Assembly: GCF_900104585.1 (NCBI RefSeq)
Contig: NZ_FNVX01000003.1
Location: 62,001 to 126,000 of the forward strand
DNA: 64,000 nt
Direction of reading: 5' to 3'
Origin: Bacteroides ihuae
GTDB taxonomy: Bacteria > Bacteroidota > Bacteroidia > Bacteroidales > Bacteroidaceae
Position numbers and translations under genes: made by a program. This document shows positions 48,087 through 57,100 of this stretch, piece by piece. How positions within the stretch are numbered: position 1 is the stretch's first letter; the number at the start of each line of letters is the position of its first letter. The notes beneath the pieces were generated by a model. It ran no database searches, had not been told where the DNA came from, and saw only the letters and a list, made by a program, of their open reading frames with translations.

Positions 48087-50630
48087 ATGACGAAAGATTA
48101 TAGGTTAGGTGTTGTTGCGAGTCTGGCGGGAGTGGCGATTTGTCTGCTCTTGTCGGCTTGTTCAAGTAAAACCTCAAGATTAGGCTCGGCGCAACTGGTG
48201 TTGAATGACTCCAGTTACTTCGAGGCACCCGGACTGAATGTTATGGTCTTCAGCAATTCGTACGACGGGATGTTCGACGATTCCAAAATGGCTGGTGTCG
48301 AAATTGTACATCACGGTCTGCGCACGGTCACGAACGGTGATGTGCGTCTGAATCCGACACCCGGACAATGGGATTTGCATCCCACACTGCTCGAAAGAAA
48401 AGTGGACAGGAAGAATAATGTCATTATCGCGCAACTGAAATACGATGATCCGCACTTCACTTATCAGATACATGGACAACTGGGTGATGGTGGCATCTAT
48501 ATCAGCGTATGGGTAGATCAGCCGATTCCCGAGTATCTGGAGGGGATAGCAGGTTTGAATATTGAATTTACCCCTATGCCTTACTTTGGTCACACCTACA
48601 TCATGGACGGCAAGGCGGGAGAGATACCACACTATCCGGACGGCAGGATGATTACCCAGAAGACGGGCGAGACGGAACCAGCCCCTATCGCCACAGGAAA
48701 GAAATTTAATATTGCTCCCGATGACGCCGAAAGACACATTACGGTGAGCAGTGCCGAACAGGAGTTGATGTTCTACGATGGCCGGAACAAGGCCCAGAAC
48801 GGGTGGTTCGTGCTACGCAGCCTGCTTCCTGCAGGAAAGTCGGGTAAGATACTGGAGTGGCACATCAGCGCGGAAACCATACCGGGCTGGATTCGCAAAC
48901 CCAACATCGGACATTCGCAGGTGGGCTACTGTCCCGCGCAGCCAAAGATAGCCGTCATTGAGCTGGACAAGAACGACAAGGCGCGATACGATGTATCGCT
49001 ACTGAAAGTGAACGAGAATGGTTCAACCGATGTCCTGTTGAAAGGCAAACCCATGGAATGGGGCCGTTGGCAACGGTACAACTACGTGACGTTCGATTTC
49101 TCGTCCGTCACCGAACCGGGAATTTACCAACTGTCTTATGGCGACCAGACCACCATGGCGTTCCCTATTGCGAATGATGTCTATCAACGTGCGTGGCACA
49201 ATACGCTCGACGTCTTCTTGCCGGTACAAATGGACCACATGTTTGTCCGCGAAGCTTACCGAGTTTGGCACGGAGCATCCCATCTGGACGACGCGCTGCA
49301 AGCCCCTGTCAACTACTCGCATTGGGACGGGTGGCGGCAAGGCCCCATTACCGGAAACAAGTATCGGCCTATGGAGCATATCCCGGGACTGAACGTCGGC
49401 GGATGGTTCGATGCAGGTGACTTCGACATCCAAACGCCTTCGCAGTATTCGGTGGTCAACGCGCTGGTGCAAGTATGGGAACAGTTCGGCGAAACGCGTG
49501 ACGCGACACTCATTGACCAAGCAAACCGTTACGTGGAAATCCATTTGCCCGACAACAAGCCTGACGTGTTGCAGCAGATTGAACATGGAGCGCTGCAATT
49601 GGTGGCGCAGGTGAAAGCCGTGGGCTATGCCCTGCAAGGCATCAACGAATCGCACCTTTGGCAATACCGGCATTTGGGCGATGCGGTGAACAAGACCAAC
49701 AATCAGGTCTATAAGGGAAAACCCGAAACGAATATGTATCATGCACGTGCCAAAGAACGTCCGTACAACGACAACAGCGAAGCATTCGACGACCGTTTTG
49801 CCTTTACCACGCGCGCCTCATATCTTGATTATGGTTCCGCCACGGCGCTTGCCGGAGCCGCGCGTGCCCTGAAAGGCTATAACGACGCCTTAGCGAAAGA
49901 ATGCCTGAATGCGGCGAAGAAGCTTTTCGGCGATCAGCAACAAAACCCTACTCCGCCGGAAGATGAGCGTGGAAGCGGATTTGCTCGGTTTGGAGGGACA
50001 GGGGAAGCGTATGCCGCCTTTGAACTATGGCGTGCTACGCATGACCCGGCCTACAAGGCCATATTGGACGAGAAGCTGCCTGAAATGCTGAATAAATTCG
50101 CTTTCAATATCCCGATATTGACGGCTATGCTACCGTACATGGGGGATGACTTCAAGAAGAATCTTGAGCCTAAGGTGGCGGATTATGTGGAGACTGTGCT
50201 GGAGAAGAGCTACCAATCCACGCCTTTTGGCGTCAACGTCAGCAAATACCCCTGGGCGGGGAACAATCAGGTTATCGGGCAGGCCACTGTTGCCTATCTT
50301 TTGCACAAATTCTATCCCAAACTGGTGGACACGAAATACATCTTTGCCGGATTGAGTTATCTGTACGGCACTCATCCTGACACGAATATTTCGTTCGTTT
50401 CGGGTGTGGGAGCGTATAACAAGAAGGTGGCTTACGGAAATAACCGTGCGGACTTCGCTTTCATCCCGGGTGGAGTTGTCCCAGGCATCCGGTTGCTCAA
50501 TCCCGATCTGCCCGAGAACCGTAGCGACTATCCGTTTATCTGGAGTGAGAATGAATATGTCATAGACATTGCAGCCAATTATATTTTCTATGTCATCGCT
50601 GTCAATCATTTAATAAGTAATAAACAATGA
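48087..50630 (+). CDS. GH9-family glycosidase, lipoprotein with Ig-like domain
   Basis: 847 residues with lipobox LSAC (Cys25). Residues about 30-280 form a beta-rich N-terminal part with no family I recognise. An Ig-like CelD_N domain follows (VGYCPAQPKIAVIELDKNDKARYDVSLLKV, about 290-385). The GH9 alpha/alpha barrel (about 390-845) has GGWFDAGDFDIQTPSQYS, catalytic Asp442 or Asp445, and SENEYVIDIAANY with Glu823 as the acid. GH9 enzymes are mostly endoglucanases but include xyloglucanases and other beta-1,4 specificities, so activity here is not clear. It is the last intact gene of PUL2. Confidence 0.85.
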   Translation: MTKDYRLGVVASLAGVAICLLLSACSSKTSRLGSAQLVLNDSSYFEAPGLNVMVFSNSYDGMFDDSKMAGVEIVHHGLRTVTNGDVRLNPTPGQWDLHPTLLERKVDRKNNVIIAQLKYDDPHFTYQIHGQLGDGGIYISVWVDQPIPEYLEGIAGLNIEFTPMPYFGHTYIMDGKAGEIPHYPDGRMITQKTGETEPAPIATGKKFNIAPDDAERHITVSSAEQELMFYDGRNKAQNGWFVLRSLLPAGKSGKILEWHISAETIPGWIRKPNIGHSQVGYCPAQPKIAVIELDKNDKARYDVSLLKVNENGSTDVLLKGKPMEWGRWQRYNYVTFDFSSVTEPGIYQLSYGDQTTMAFPIANDVYQRAWHNTLDVFLPVQMDHMFVREAYRVWHGASHLDDALQAPVNYSHWDGWRQGPITGNKYRPMEHIPGLNVGGWFDAGDFDIQTPSQYSVVNALVQVWEQFGETRDATLIDQANRYVEIHLPDNKPDVLQQIEHGALQLVAQVKAVGYALQGINESHLWQYRHLGDAVNKTNNQVYKGKPETNMYHARAKERPYNDNSEAFDDRFAFTTRASYLDYGSATALAGAARALKGYNDALAKECLNAAKKLFGDQQQNPTPPEDERGSGFARFGGTGEAYAAFELWRATHDPAYKAILDEKLPEMLNKFAFNIPILTAMLPYMGDDFKKNLEPKVADYVETVLEKSYQSTPFGVNVSKYPWAGNNQVIGQATVAYLLHKFYPKLVDTKYIFAGLSYLYGTHPDTNISFVSGVGAYNKKVAYGNNRADFAFIPGGVVPGIRLLNPDLPENRSDYPFIWSENEYVIDIAANYIFYVIAVNHLISNKQ

Positions 50631-50634
50631 ATAG

Positions 50635-50739
50635 CTTGCCGAGCATTTCGGCACTTATATTTACGGAGGACTTTGGGCGAAACCCGAGTCCTCCATTCCC
50701 AACATTGACAGCCGAAGAAATAGTCAAAGTTGCAGCTAA
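50635..50739 (+). pseudogene. Fossil of a GH51 alpha-L-arabinofuranosidase N-terminus
   Basis: One frame from 50638 reads AEHFGTYIYGGLWAKPESS and then IPNIDSRRNS, which matches the GH51 start motif (AEHLGRCIYGG..VGE.S.IPN..GIR.DV) closely. It has stop codons before and shortly after, so no functional protein is possible. It follows the GH9 stop by a few bases, as an arabinofuranosidase gene would in an arabinoxylan locus. A hairpin, 50665-50694 (arms GGAGGACT and AGTCCTCC), forms within it and lies at the junction with the convergent tolC-like gene. Confidence 0.6.
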
Positions 50740-50749
50740 CTTGCTTTAC

Positions 50750-52042
50750 TTACAAAGAAGAAATCAACTGCTTTAGTTTTGTTTCGGCTATTTTTAAATT
50801 GTACTCAAAGTTGACAAGGCGGGTAGAAGATTGCACAAAATTATCTTGGGCCTGATGAACTTCAAGTGAAGTCGTTTGACCTAGCCGTAAACGTTGCAAG
50901 CTGATCTCCATATTTTCCTTGGCCAGCAGATTATTATCTTTCTCTATCTGAAGCAAATGTTGTTGATTCTCAAAGTCTGTGAGGGCATTTTGTAGTTCTA
51001 CGTTCACTTGTAATTTAATATTTTCTAAATCATACTGCGCCGATTGCAGCTCCTTCTTTGCTACAGAGATTTTGCGTTTGGTCTCTCCGCCATTATAAAG
51101 AGGAATGGAAAGAGTTCCTCCTACTTGCGGACCATAAGAGCGATTTCTCAGTGTAGAGCCTTCAGAGTTTGAGGTTTTCGACAAATAATATCCTCCTTTA
51201 AAACTGAGTATGGGGGAGTAGCCTTTTTGAGTTTCTCTCAATGTTAGCCGGGCAACATCTATTTGTTTTTGAAAAGACAAGATACTGGCATTGGATGAAT
51301 TCAACTTTAGGAGTAACTCTTCTTTATCAGGAATAGATAAAAGTGGTATGGAATCGGAGACTTCAAAGGTTGCAGTTGCTTCTTGTCCTAAGATGCTGTT
51401 TAACGTTTTCTGCGCCTCACTAATCGTATATTGTTGGTTGATGGCATTCTCCATAGCCACATTCAAATCTATTTTTGCCTGAAGTAATTCTGTCTTTGCC
51501 AACGAACCGGCAGTGAAACCTGTTTGTGCTATGATGACACGTTCTTTATTGTAGCTAATGGCTTCATTCATTGATTTCAATTGCTGCTTTTGTTTTACAA
51601 TGTCATAGTAAGCAGCAATAACATTGTACATCGTCTCCAAAACCTGAGATTGAAACTTAAGTTCGCCGAGAGACTCCATCTCTGCCAGTTTGCTTTTGGT
51701 AACGAACATTTTTCCTCCATCAAACAATGTCCAGGAAAGCTCTGCGTTGGCAGTGACTAAGGTGCTTTTTTGTGGGCTATATTTGTTTTCGGTTCCGCCG
51801 GAAAGCTTTTGTTTTACGTTATCAATGCTGTAGTCTCCGGAACCGTTTACGTTGATGGTAGGCAACATGCCTGCATTACCTTTTGTGTTATTTATTTTAG
51901 CTATATCGGCATCGTTGCGGGCAACTAATATATCAAAGTTATTCTTTAGTGCAATGTTTACCGCATTCTCCGGAGTCAGCAAATTCTGCGCCTGAACACC
52001 GGAAGACAACATTAATAAAAGGAATATATGGATCTTTTTCAT
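50750..52042 (-). CDS. TolC-family outer-membrane efflux protein
   Basis: 430 residues with a signal peptide (GVQAQ). The repeated structure of the outer-membrane efflux family is visible: LTPENAVNIALKNNFDILVARND at the start of repeat one and a second half with LRETQKGYSPILSFKGGYYL, GPQVGGTLSIPLYNGGETKRKI and LRLGQTTSLEVHQAQDNFVQSSTRLVNFEYNLKIAETKLKQLIS. It forms the exit duct for the pump encoded upstream. It starts 2 bases after the pump gene stop; last gene of the RND operon. Confidence 0.9.
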   Translation of the reverse strand: MKKIHIFLLLMLSSGVQAQNLLTPENAVNIALKNNFDILVARNDADIAKINNTKGNAGMLPTINVNGSGDYSIDNVKQKLSGGTENKYSPQKSTLVTANAELSWTLFDGGKMFVTKSKLAEMESLGELKFQSQVLETMYNVIAAYYDIVKQKQQLKSMNEAISYNKERVIIAQTGFTAGSLAKTELLQAKIDLNVAMENAINQQYTISEAQKTLNSILGQEATATFEVSDSIPLLSIPDKEELLLKLNSSNASILSFQKQIDVARLTLRETQKGYSPILSFKGGYYLSKTSNSEGSTLRNRSYGPQVGGTLSIPLYNGGETKRKISVAKKELQSAQYDLENIKLQVNVELQNALTDFENQQHLLQIEKDNNLLAKENMEISLQRLRLGQTTSLEVHQAQDNFVQSSTRLVNFEYNLKIAETKLKQLISSL

Positions 52043-52044
52043 AC

Positions 52045-55000
52045 TTATTTCTTGTTTTTACTTGATATGGCGATATAAGTTACAGGAATTATGAATAGGG
52101 TAAGTATAAGTGAGAACAATAGTCCCCCTACAACGACTGTACCCAGAGGAGAACGGCTTTGAGCTCCGGATCCCAGAGCCAAGGCAATGGGCAAGACTCC
52201 GAAAAGGGTAGCCAATGAGGTCATGACGATGGGACGAAAACGAGCTGAGGCTGCTTCAAATGCAGCAACTCTTTTGTTCATGCCCAACTTACGCTTTTGA
52301 TTGGCAAACTCCACAATAAGAATACCATTTTTTGTCACAATTCCAATAAGCATAATCACCCCGATTTCAGAAAAAATGTTTAGCGTTTGTCCGCATATCC
52401 ATAGCGAAAGCATTGCACCGGCAATAGCCATGGGCACGGTGAGCATGATGATGAACGGGTCAATAAAGCTTTCAAACTGAGCAGCGAGAATTAAATAGAT
52501 CAACAATAAAGCTAATATTAAAGCAAAAGAAATGTTTGAACTGCTCTCGGAAAAGTCTCTGGACGATCCTGATAAAGCTGTGTTAAATGATTTATCTAAC
52601 AACTTATCTGATATCCTTTGCATTTCAGCAATTCCTTCTCCCAATGTCTTTCCATTAGCGAGGTTTGCTGAAACAGTAGCGGACTTGTAGCGATTGTAAT
52701 GATACAATACGGGTGGATTGCTGCTTTCCTCTACTTTTACAAGGTTGTCGAGCTGTATCATATCTCCGGTATTTGATCTTACATATAAAGAGGATATATC
52801 GGCAGGTACATTTCGATCTTCTCTGTCTACTTGTCCAATGACATAATATTGCTTGTTATTTCTTAGAAAATAGCCATAACGGCTTCCACTGTATGCTAAA
52901 TTCAATGTATTTGAAACCTCCTTTTCGCTGACCCCCAAACTATTTGCCTTTAATCTGTCGACGGTGATATTTAGCTCTGGTTTATTAAATTTCAAATTCA
53001 CATCTACATTGCTAAACACCGGACTGTTTTGTGCTTCTTCCAGGAACTTTGGCAATACTGTATGTAACTTTTCAAAGTTAAGGTTCTGCAATACAAACTG
53101 AACAGGCAATCCTCTGGAGTTTGATGTGGAGATAGTTGGTTCCTGACTCGGAATGATCTTTGCATCCGGAATACTAGCGTAGATTTTCGACAACTTATCA
53201 TAGATTTTTTGTTGAGAGACTTTTCTTTCGGAAGGCTCTGAAAGGAAAGCAATAACAAATCCTGAATTGACACTTGCGTCACGACCTCCTCCATATCTGG
53301 CAAGCACATACTTTGCATCCGGAATTGAATCCATGGTCACTTTAGCAACCTTATCTATTATATGCTGAGTCGTGCTAAATTCGGTTCCTTCGGGGGCTGT
53401 GATAGAAGTTCTAATATAGCTATGATCTTCTAGTGGAGCCAACTCTGATTTCAATGTTCCAGACAAAGAAAAAATAAGCACCAAACAAAATCCCAGAATA
53501 GCGAATGCTACCCATCTGTTTTTAATAAAGAAACTCAATATCCGTCTGTATCTTTTTTCCATGCCTAGAAAGAATGGTTCACTGGCTTTGTAGAACTTGG
53601 AATGATGAGAAGTGGAACCGCCCAACATAACATTCAGCACTGGGGTCAATGTCAAAGAAACCAGAGCAGAAATTAGCACAGCACTAGATACTACAATCCC
53701 AAATTCCCGAAACAGACGGCCGGTAAATCCTTCCAGGAAGATCACGGGAATAAAAACGATGGCCAGGGTCAGAGATGTTGAGATAACAGCAAAAAAGATT
53801 TCACGCGTACCTTCTAAGGCTGCCTTGTGCTTATCCATCCCCTGTTCTATTCTCTTGAAAATGTTTTCGGTCACCACAATACCGTCATCCACAACAAGTC
53901 CCGTGGCCAGTACGATACCGAGAAGCGTAAGCACATTAATGGAAAAACCGAACATGTACATGATAAAAAAGGTTCCAATGAGTGAAACCGGAATGTCAAT
54001 AAGTGGGCGTAAAGCGATAATCCAGTTTCTGAAAAACAGGAAGATAATAATGACCACCAAAAGAATGGCAACAGCCAGAGTCTCCACCACATCTTTTACC
54101 GACTCTCGTACAAAGATTGATTTATCACGAGCTATGCTCAAGTCTGTTCCTTTGGGCATAGTCTGTTTTATCTGCTCTAAGCGTTTGTAAAATTCATCGG
54201 CAATTTGAATATCATTTGCTCCCGGCAGAGGAATCAAGTTCAACATCACGCTCGTAGTTCCATTAACTGTTGAAGCAGATTCTTCGCTTTGTGCTTCCAA
54301 TACAGCTTCTCCAATATCACGAAAACGAACCACCTGACTATCTGTTTGCTTCACAATGAGATTGTTAAAATCTTCTTCTGTGGTCAATCTCCCATGAGTT
54401 TTTATCGTAAGTTCTGTTGCATTTCCACGTATTTTACCTCCCGGCATTTCCACGTTTTCGTTAGTAAGCGCCGTTTTAACATCAGAAGCGGTGAGATTGT
54501 AGGCAACCATCTTATCCGGGTTCATCCATAAGCGCATAGATGGTTTCTGTTGCCCGTAGATAGAAACAGAACTGACTCCGGGAATGGTTTGTAGCTTCTC
54601 CTGCAACACATTTTCTGCATAATCACTCAACTCTACAGGACTCATTACGCTGCTCTTAGCAGTGAGCATAATAATTGGATCACTGTCGGCATCAGCTTTT
54701 GTTACGGTAGGTTGCGCATCAATATCCTGTGGCAGAGTTCTGGTAGCTTGTGACACCTTATCACGAACATCATTCGCGGCTTTTTCCAAGTCTGTTCCCA
54801 GATTGAACTCGACTGTAATGCTACTGGTACCGATAGACGACTGAGAAGAAATAGATTTTACTCCTTCAATACCGTTTATCGATTTCTCCAGAGGTTCTGT
54901 TATCTGTGATTCAATAATTTCGGCATTGGCTCCAGTATAAGATGTCTGTACAGTAATCACCGGAGGATCAATAGCCGGATAAAGCCGAACTCCTAAAAAC

Positions 55001-55089
55001 TGGAATCCCACTACACCCATAAGTATGATAATCAGACTCAAGACAATAGAACCTATGGGCCTTTTTAAAGCAATATCAGAAATTATCAT
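52045..55089 (-). CDS. RND efflux pump, AcrB/HAE1 type
   Basis: 1014 residues. RND features: IISDIALKRPIGSIVLSLIIILMGVVGF first helix, two periplasmic loops, GLVVDDGIVVTENIFKRIEQG with the transmembrane acidic pair used in proton relay (Asp in VDD), and GIVTKNGILIVEFANQKRKLG in helix 10. It works in the inner membrane as a trimer, exchanging protons for drugs or other lipophiles. The operon order is fusion protein, pump, outer-membrane channel. Substrates are unknown. Confidence 0.95.
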   Translation of the reverse strand: MIISDIALKRPIGSIVLSLIIILMGVVGFQFLGVRLYPAIDPPVITVQTSYTGANAEIIESQITEPLEKSINGIEGVKSISSQSSIGTSSITVEFNLGTDLEKAANDVRDKVSQATRTLPQDIDAQPTVTKADADSDPIIMLTAKSSVMSPVELSDYAENVLQEKLQTIPGVSSVSIYGQQKPSMRLWMNPDKMVAYNLTASDVKTALTNENVEMPGGKIRGNATELTIKTHGRLTTEEDFNNLIVKQTDSQVVRFRDIGEAVLEAQSEESASTVNGTTSVMLNLIPLPGANDIQIADEFYKRLEQIKQTMPKGTDLSIARDKSIFVRESVKDVVETLAVAILLVVIIIFLFFRNWIIALRPLIDIPVSLIGTFFIMYMFGFSINVLTLLGIVLATGLVVDDGIVVTENIFKRIEQGMDKHKAALEGTREIFFAVISTSLTLAIVFIPVIFLEGFTGRLFREFGIVVSSAVLISALVSLTLTPVLNVMLGGSTSHHSKFYKASEPFFLGMEKRYRRILSFFIKNRWVAFAILGFCLVLIFSLSGTLKSELAPLEDHSYIRTSITAPEGTEFSTTQHIIDKVAKVTMDSIPDAKYVLARYGGGRDASVNSGFVIAFLSEPSERKVSQQKIYDKLSKIYASIPDAKIIPSQEPTISTSNSRGLPVQFVLQNLNFEKLHTVLPKFLEEAQNSPVFSNVDVNLKFNKPELNITVDRLKANSLGVSEKEVSNTLNLAYSGSRYGYFLRNNKQYYVIGQVDREDRNVPADISSLYVRSNTGDMIQLDNLVKVEESSNPPVLYHYNRYKSATVSANLANGKTLGEGIAEMQRISDKLLDKSFNTALSGSSRDFSESSSNISFALILALLLIYLILAAQFESFIDPFIIMLTVPMAIAGAMLSLWICGQTLNIFSEIGVIMLIGIVTKNGILIVEFANQKRKLGMNKRVAAFEAASARFRPIVMTSLATLFGVLPIALALGSGAQSRSPLGTVVVGGLLFSLILTLFIIPVTYIAISSKNKK

Positions 55090-55091
55090 GA

Positions 55092-56150
55092 TTATTTAGT
55101 TATAGTGAAATAGGATAGCTTTGATTTCTCTTTCAAGAAGAGTAAGCCTGAAGTTATAATCGTATCAATGGGTTCAAGACCTTCTGTCACTTCTATTTTT
55201 GAAGATTTGCGAATGCCGGTTTTTATTTTCACAAAATGTGCCTTCCCTTCTCGAGCTACAATAACCATTTTATCTCCCTCTTGTGGGATAATGGCTTGTG
55301 TAGGAATCATTAGAGCGTGTGTGTTTTCTCCGAACTTCAATTGTATGTTAGCAAAAGATCCCGGAATCAACTCTTTCGAAGGTGTAGTTATTAACGCTCT
55401 TACTTTTAAATTACGAGTTGCACTATCAATACCTTGTTCGGTTGCTATAACTGTTGCATGATATAATTTATTATCGTTGAACATCGTAAAATCAACCATC
55501 ATTCCGGTCGTAATTTCTGAGCCATATTTCTCGGGCACATAGAAATCAAGCTTTATCTTGTTGCTCGTTCGTATAGTCGCTAATAAAGTAGAGGAACTGA
55601 CGACGGCACCGATACTAATATTTCTTAAACCTATCGTTCCATCAAAAGGCGCTTGTACTTCTGTTTTACGAATTAATGCTTTCTGCTCTGCTATCTCCGC
55701 CTTTATAGTGTTGAGCTGTAGAATGGTCTGATCATAATCCGTCTGACTGATACCACTTACTTTTATCAATTCGGACTGCCTTTGATAAATACGTTTTTGA
55801 ATAGCCAACTGTGAATCCAACTTCTTTAGAGTTGCCTGCAAATCATCATCATAAAGCTTCACTAGCAATGTTCCTTTTCGTACAAATTTGCCTTCGGGTA
55901 AGTTGAGTTTCACCACTCTTCCGGCTACTTCATTCTTTAACTCTACTTCATCATAAGCTGCTAAAGCTCCCGTCACTGTAATCTCCGAAATAAGTGAAGA
56001 AGGAGTCACGATGAATGCATCAACCTTTTTCTGTACTTTCTCTTTTGAGTTTTGTTTTTTATCTCCTGAGCTTAGAAATCCTACTTTGATGAAAAAAGCT
56101 GTTAGCAACAAAAGTATGACAGCAATCAATATATTTATCTTCTTTTTCAT
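55092..56150 (-). CDS. RND periplasmic adaptor (membrane fusion) protein
   Basis: 352 residues with an N-terminal membrane anchor (ILIAVILLLLTAFFI). Barrel and lipoyl halves are visible: VTGALAAYDEVELKNEVAGRVVKLNLPEGKFVRKG, then a coiled-coil hairpin (QRQSELIKVSGISQTDYDQTILQLNTIKAEIAEQKALIRKTEV) and QAPFDGTIGLRNISIGAVVSSST. It links the inner-membrane pump to the TolC channel. Its start overlaps the end of a 34-codon ORF by ATGA. It is the first long gene of the operon. Confidence 0.93.
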   Translation of the reverse strand: MKKKINILIAVILLLLTAFFIKVGFLSSGDKKQNSKEKVQKKVDAFIVTPSSLISEITVTGALAAYDEVELKNEVAGRVVKLNLPEGKFVRKGTLLVKLYDDDLQATLKKLDSQLAIQKRIYQRQSELIKVSGISQTDYDQTILQLNTIKAEIAEQKALIRKTEVQAPFDGTIGLRNISIGAVVSSSTLLATIRTSNKIKLDFYVPEKYGSEITTGMMVDFTMFNDNKLYHATVIATEQGIDSATRNLKVRALITTPSKELIPGSFANIQLKFGENTHALMIPTQAIIPQEGDKMVIVAREGKAHFVKIKTGIRKSSKIEVTEGLEPIDTIITSGLLFLKEKSKLSYFTITK

Positions 56151-56251
56151 ATTGTTGGATAGGTATTACGATTTCCCCAAAATATCCGATCTATTCTTTC
56201 CATCACTCTTTCAATGGCCTCTCTGATTAGATTTTCTTTAACTGCGCTCAT
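56147..56251 (-). CDS. Possible small coupled ORF upstream of the RND operon
   Basis: An ATG at 56251 opens a 34-codon frame on the minus strand that ends ATGA with the adaptor gene start at 56150. The peptide is charged and helical looking (VKENLIREAIERVMERIDRI in its middle) with a single Trp, and has no signal or membrane segment. I recognise no family. The 4-base coupling and the -7 box placed just upstream make expression plausible. Confidence 0.5.
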   Translation of the reverse strand: MSAVKENLIREAIERVMERIDRIFWGNRNTYPTI

Positions 56252-56279
56252 ACTTTTTTGTTTTGTAATCTATAAGTAA

Positions 56280-56319
56280 CAAAAGTAGTTGCTGCCCCAA
56301 ATAGTTAGCATTGTTAACT
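56280..56319 (-). promoter_or_regulatory. RND operon promoter with a possible operator
   Basis: On the minus strand TACTTTTG (56280-56287) matches the Bacteroides -7 box and lies about 30 bases before the small ORF. No good -33 box is present at the normal distance. Instead the imperfect palindrome AGTTAGCATTGTTAACT (56303-56319) covers that position. This fits a promoter that needs an activator, possibly the adjacent LytTR regulator. Confidence 0.4.
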
Positions 56320-56389
56320 CTATGATTTATATTCTTTTATGATATGCCATTCTGTTAGAATATTTACAGAAGACAGTTGTATTGCAATA

Positions 56390-57100
56390 TCAAAGGAAGC
56401 ATTGGCGAGTCTCTATTCTTTCATAAAAACGTTTTTTGTATAAATCTCCCACCGGAATCAGTTTATCGGAAATCTTAATGCGATTCCGCTCAATGGACTC
56501 TATCTTGGATAGAGCAACGACATAGGATCTATGAACTTGAATGAATTGATCTTCAGGCAGTTGTTCTAGCATAGACTTGATGCTTTGCTTGGTTAAGATC
56601 TTCCTGCCGGGAAGATAGATCTTTAGATAACCTTGCATTCCTTCTATATAGAGAATATCATCAAGATGTACATTCTCGCGACGATATTCTGTTTTAATGA
56701 AGATTTGTGATCCATTGCTCTCGTTATCAGAGCCTTTCTTCAATTTTACATCGTCAAGGACTTTATTAACCGCTGCCAGAAAACGTTCAAAAGAATAGGG
56801 CTTGAGTAGATAATCAAAGACACTTAATTCATATCCTTTTAATGCGTAGTCCGAATAGGCAGATGTAATAACGACATAGGGTTTTGAAGAAAGATTCTCA
56901 AGTAGTTGAATGCCTGTGATCTTTTCCATCTGGATATCGAGAAAAAGCAAGTCTATGGTATGGGTTTTCAGAAATTGTAACCCCTCTAGAGCGTTATCAA
57001 AGCATCCTTCCAGCTTAAGTGAGGGCACTTGTGCAATGAAACTCTCCAGTTTCTCTGCTGCCAATGGCTCGTCTTCAACGATAATGCATGATAAGGTCAT
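56390..57100 (-). CDS. LytTR-family response regulator
   Basis: 236 residues. Receiver domain (1-120): acidic pair Glu9-Asp10 in CIIVEDEPLAA, phosphoacceptor Asp55 in LLFLDIQMEK and Lys in YLLKPYSFERF. LytTR DNA-binding domain (about 135-236): IFIKTEYRRENVHLDDILYIEGMQGYLKIYL, QFIQVHRSYVVALSKIESIERNRIKI. It is phosphorylated by the adjacent LytS-type kinase, whose stop overlaps its start (ATGA). It lies just upstream of the RND operon on the same strand and is its likely regulator. Confidence 0.93.
   Translation of the reverse strand: MTLSCIIVEDEPLAAEKLESFIAQVPSLKLEGCFDNALEGLQFLKTHTIDLLFLDIQMEKITGIQLLENLSSKPYVVITSAYSDYALKGYELSVFDYLLKPYSFERFLAAVNKVLDDVKLKKGSDNESNGSQIFIKTEYRRENVHLDDILYIEGMQGYLKIYLPGRKILTKQSIKSMLEQLPEDQFIQVHRSYVVALSKIESIERNRIKISDKLIPVGDLYKKRFYERIETRQCFL

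Noticed and set aside
50665..50694. A strong bidirectional terminator between GH9 and tolC
   Set aside because: The stem is good but no U-tract follows on either strand; it is mentioned within the GH51 fossil entry only.
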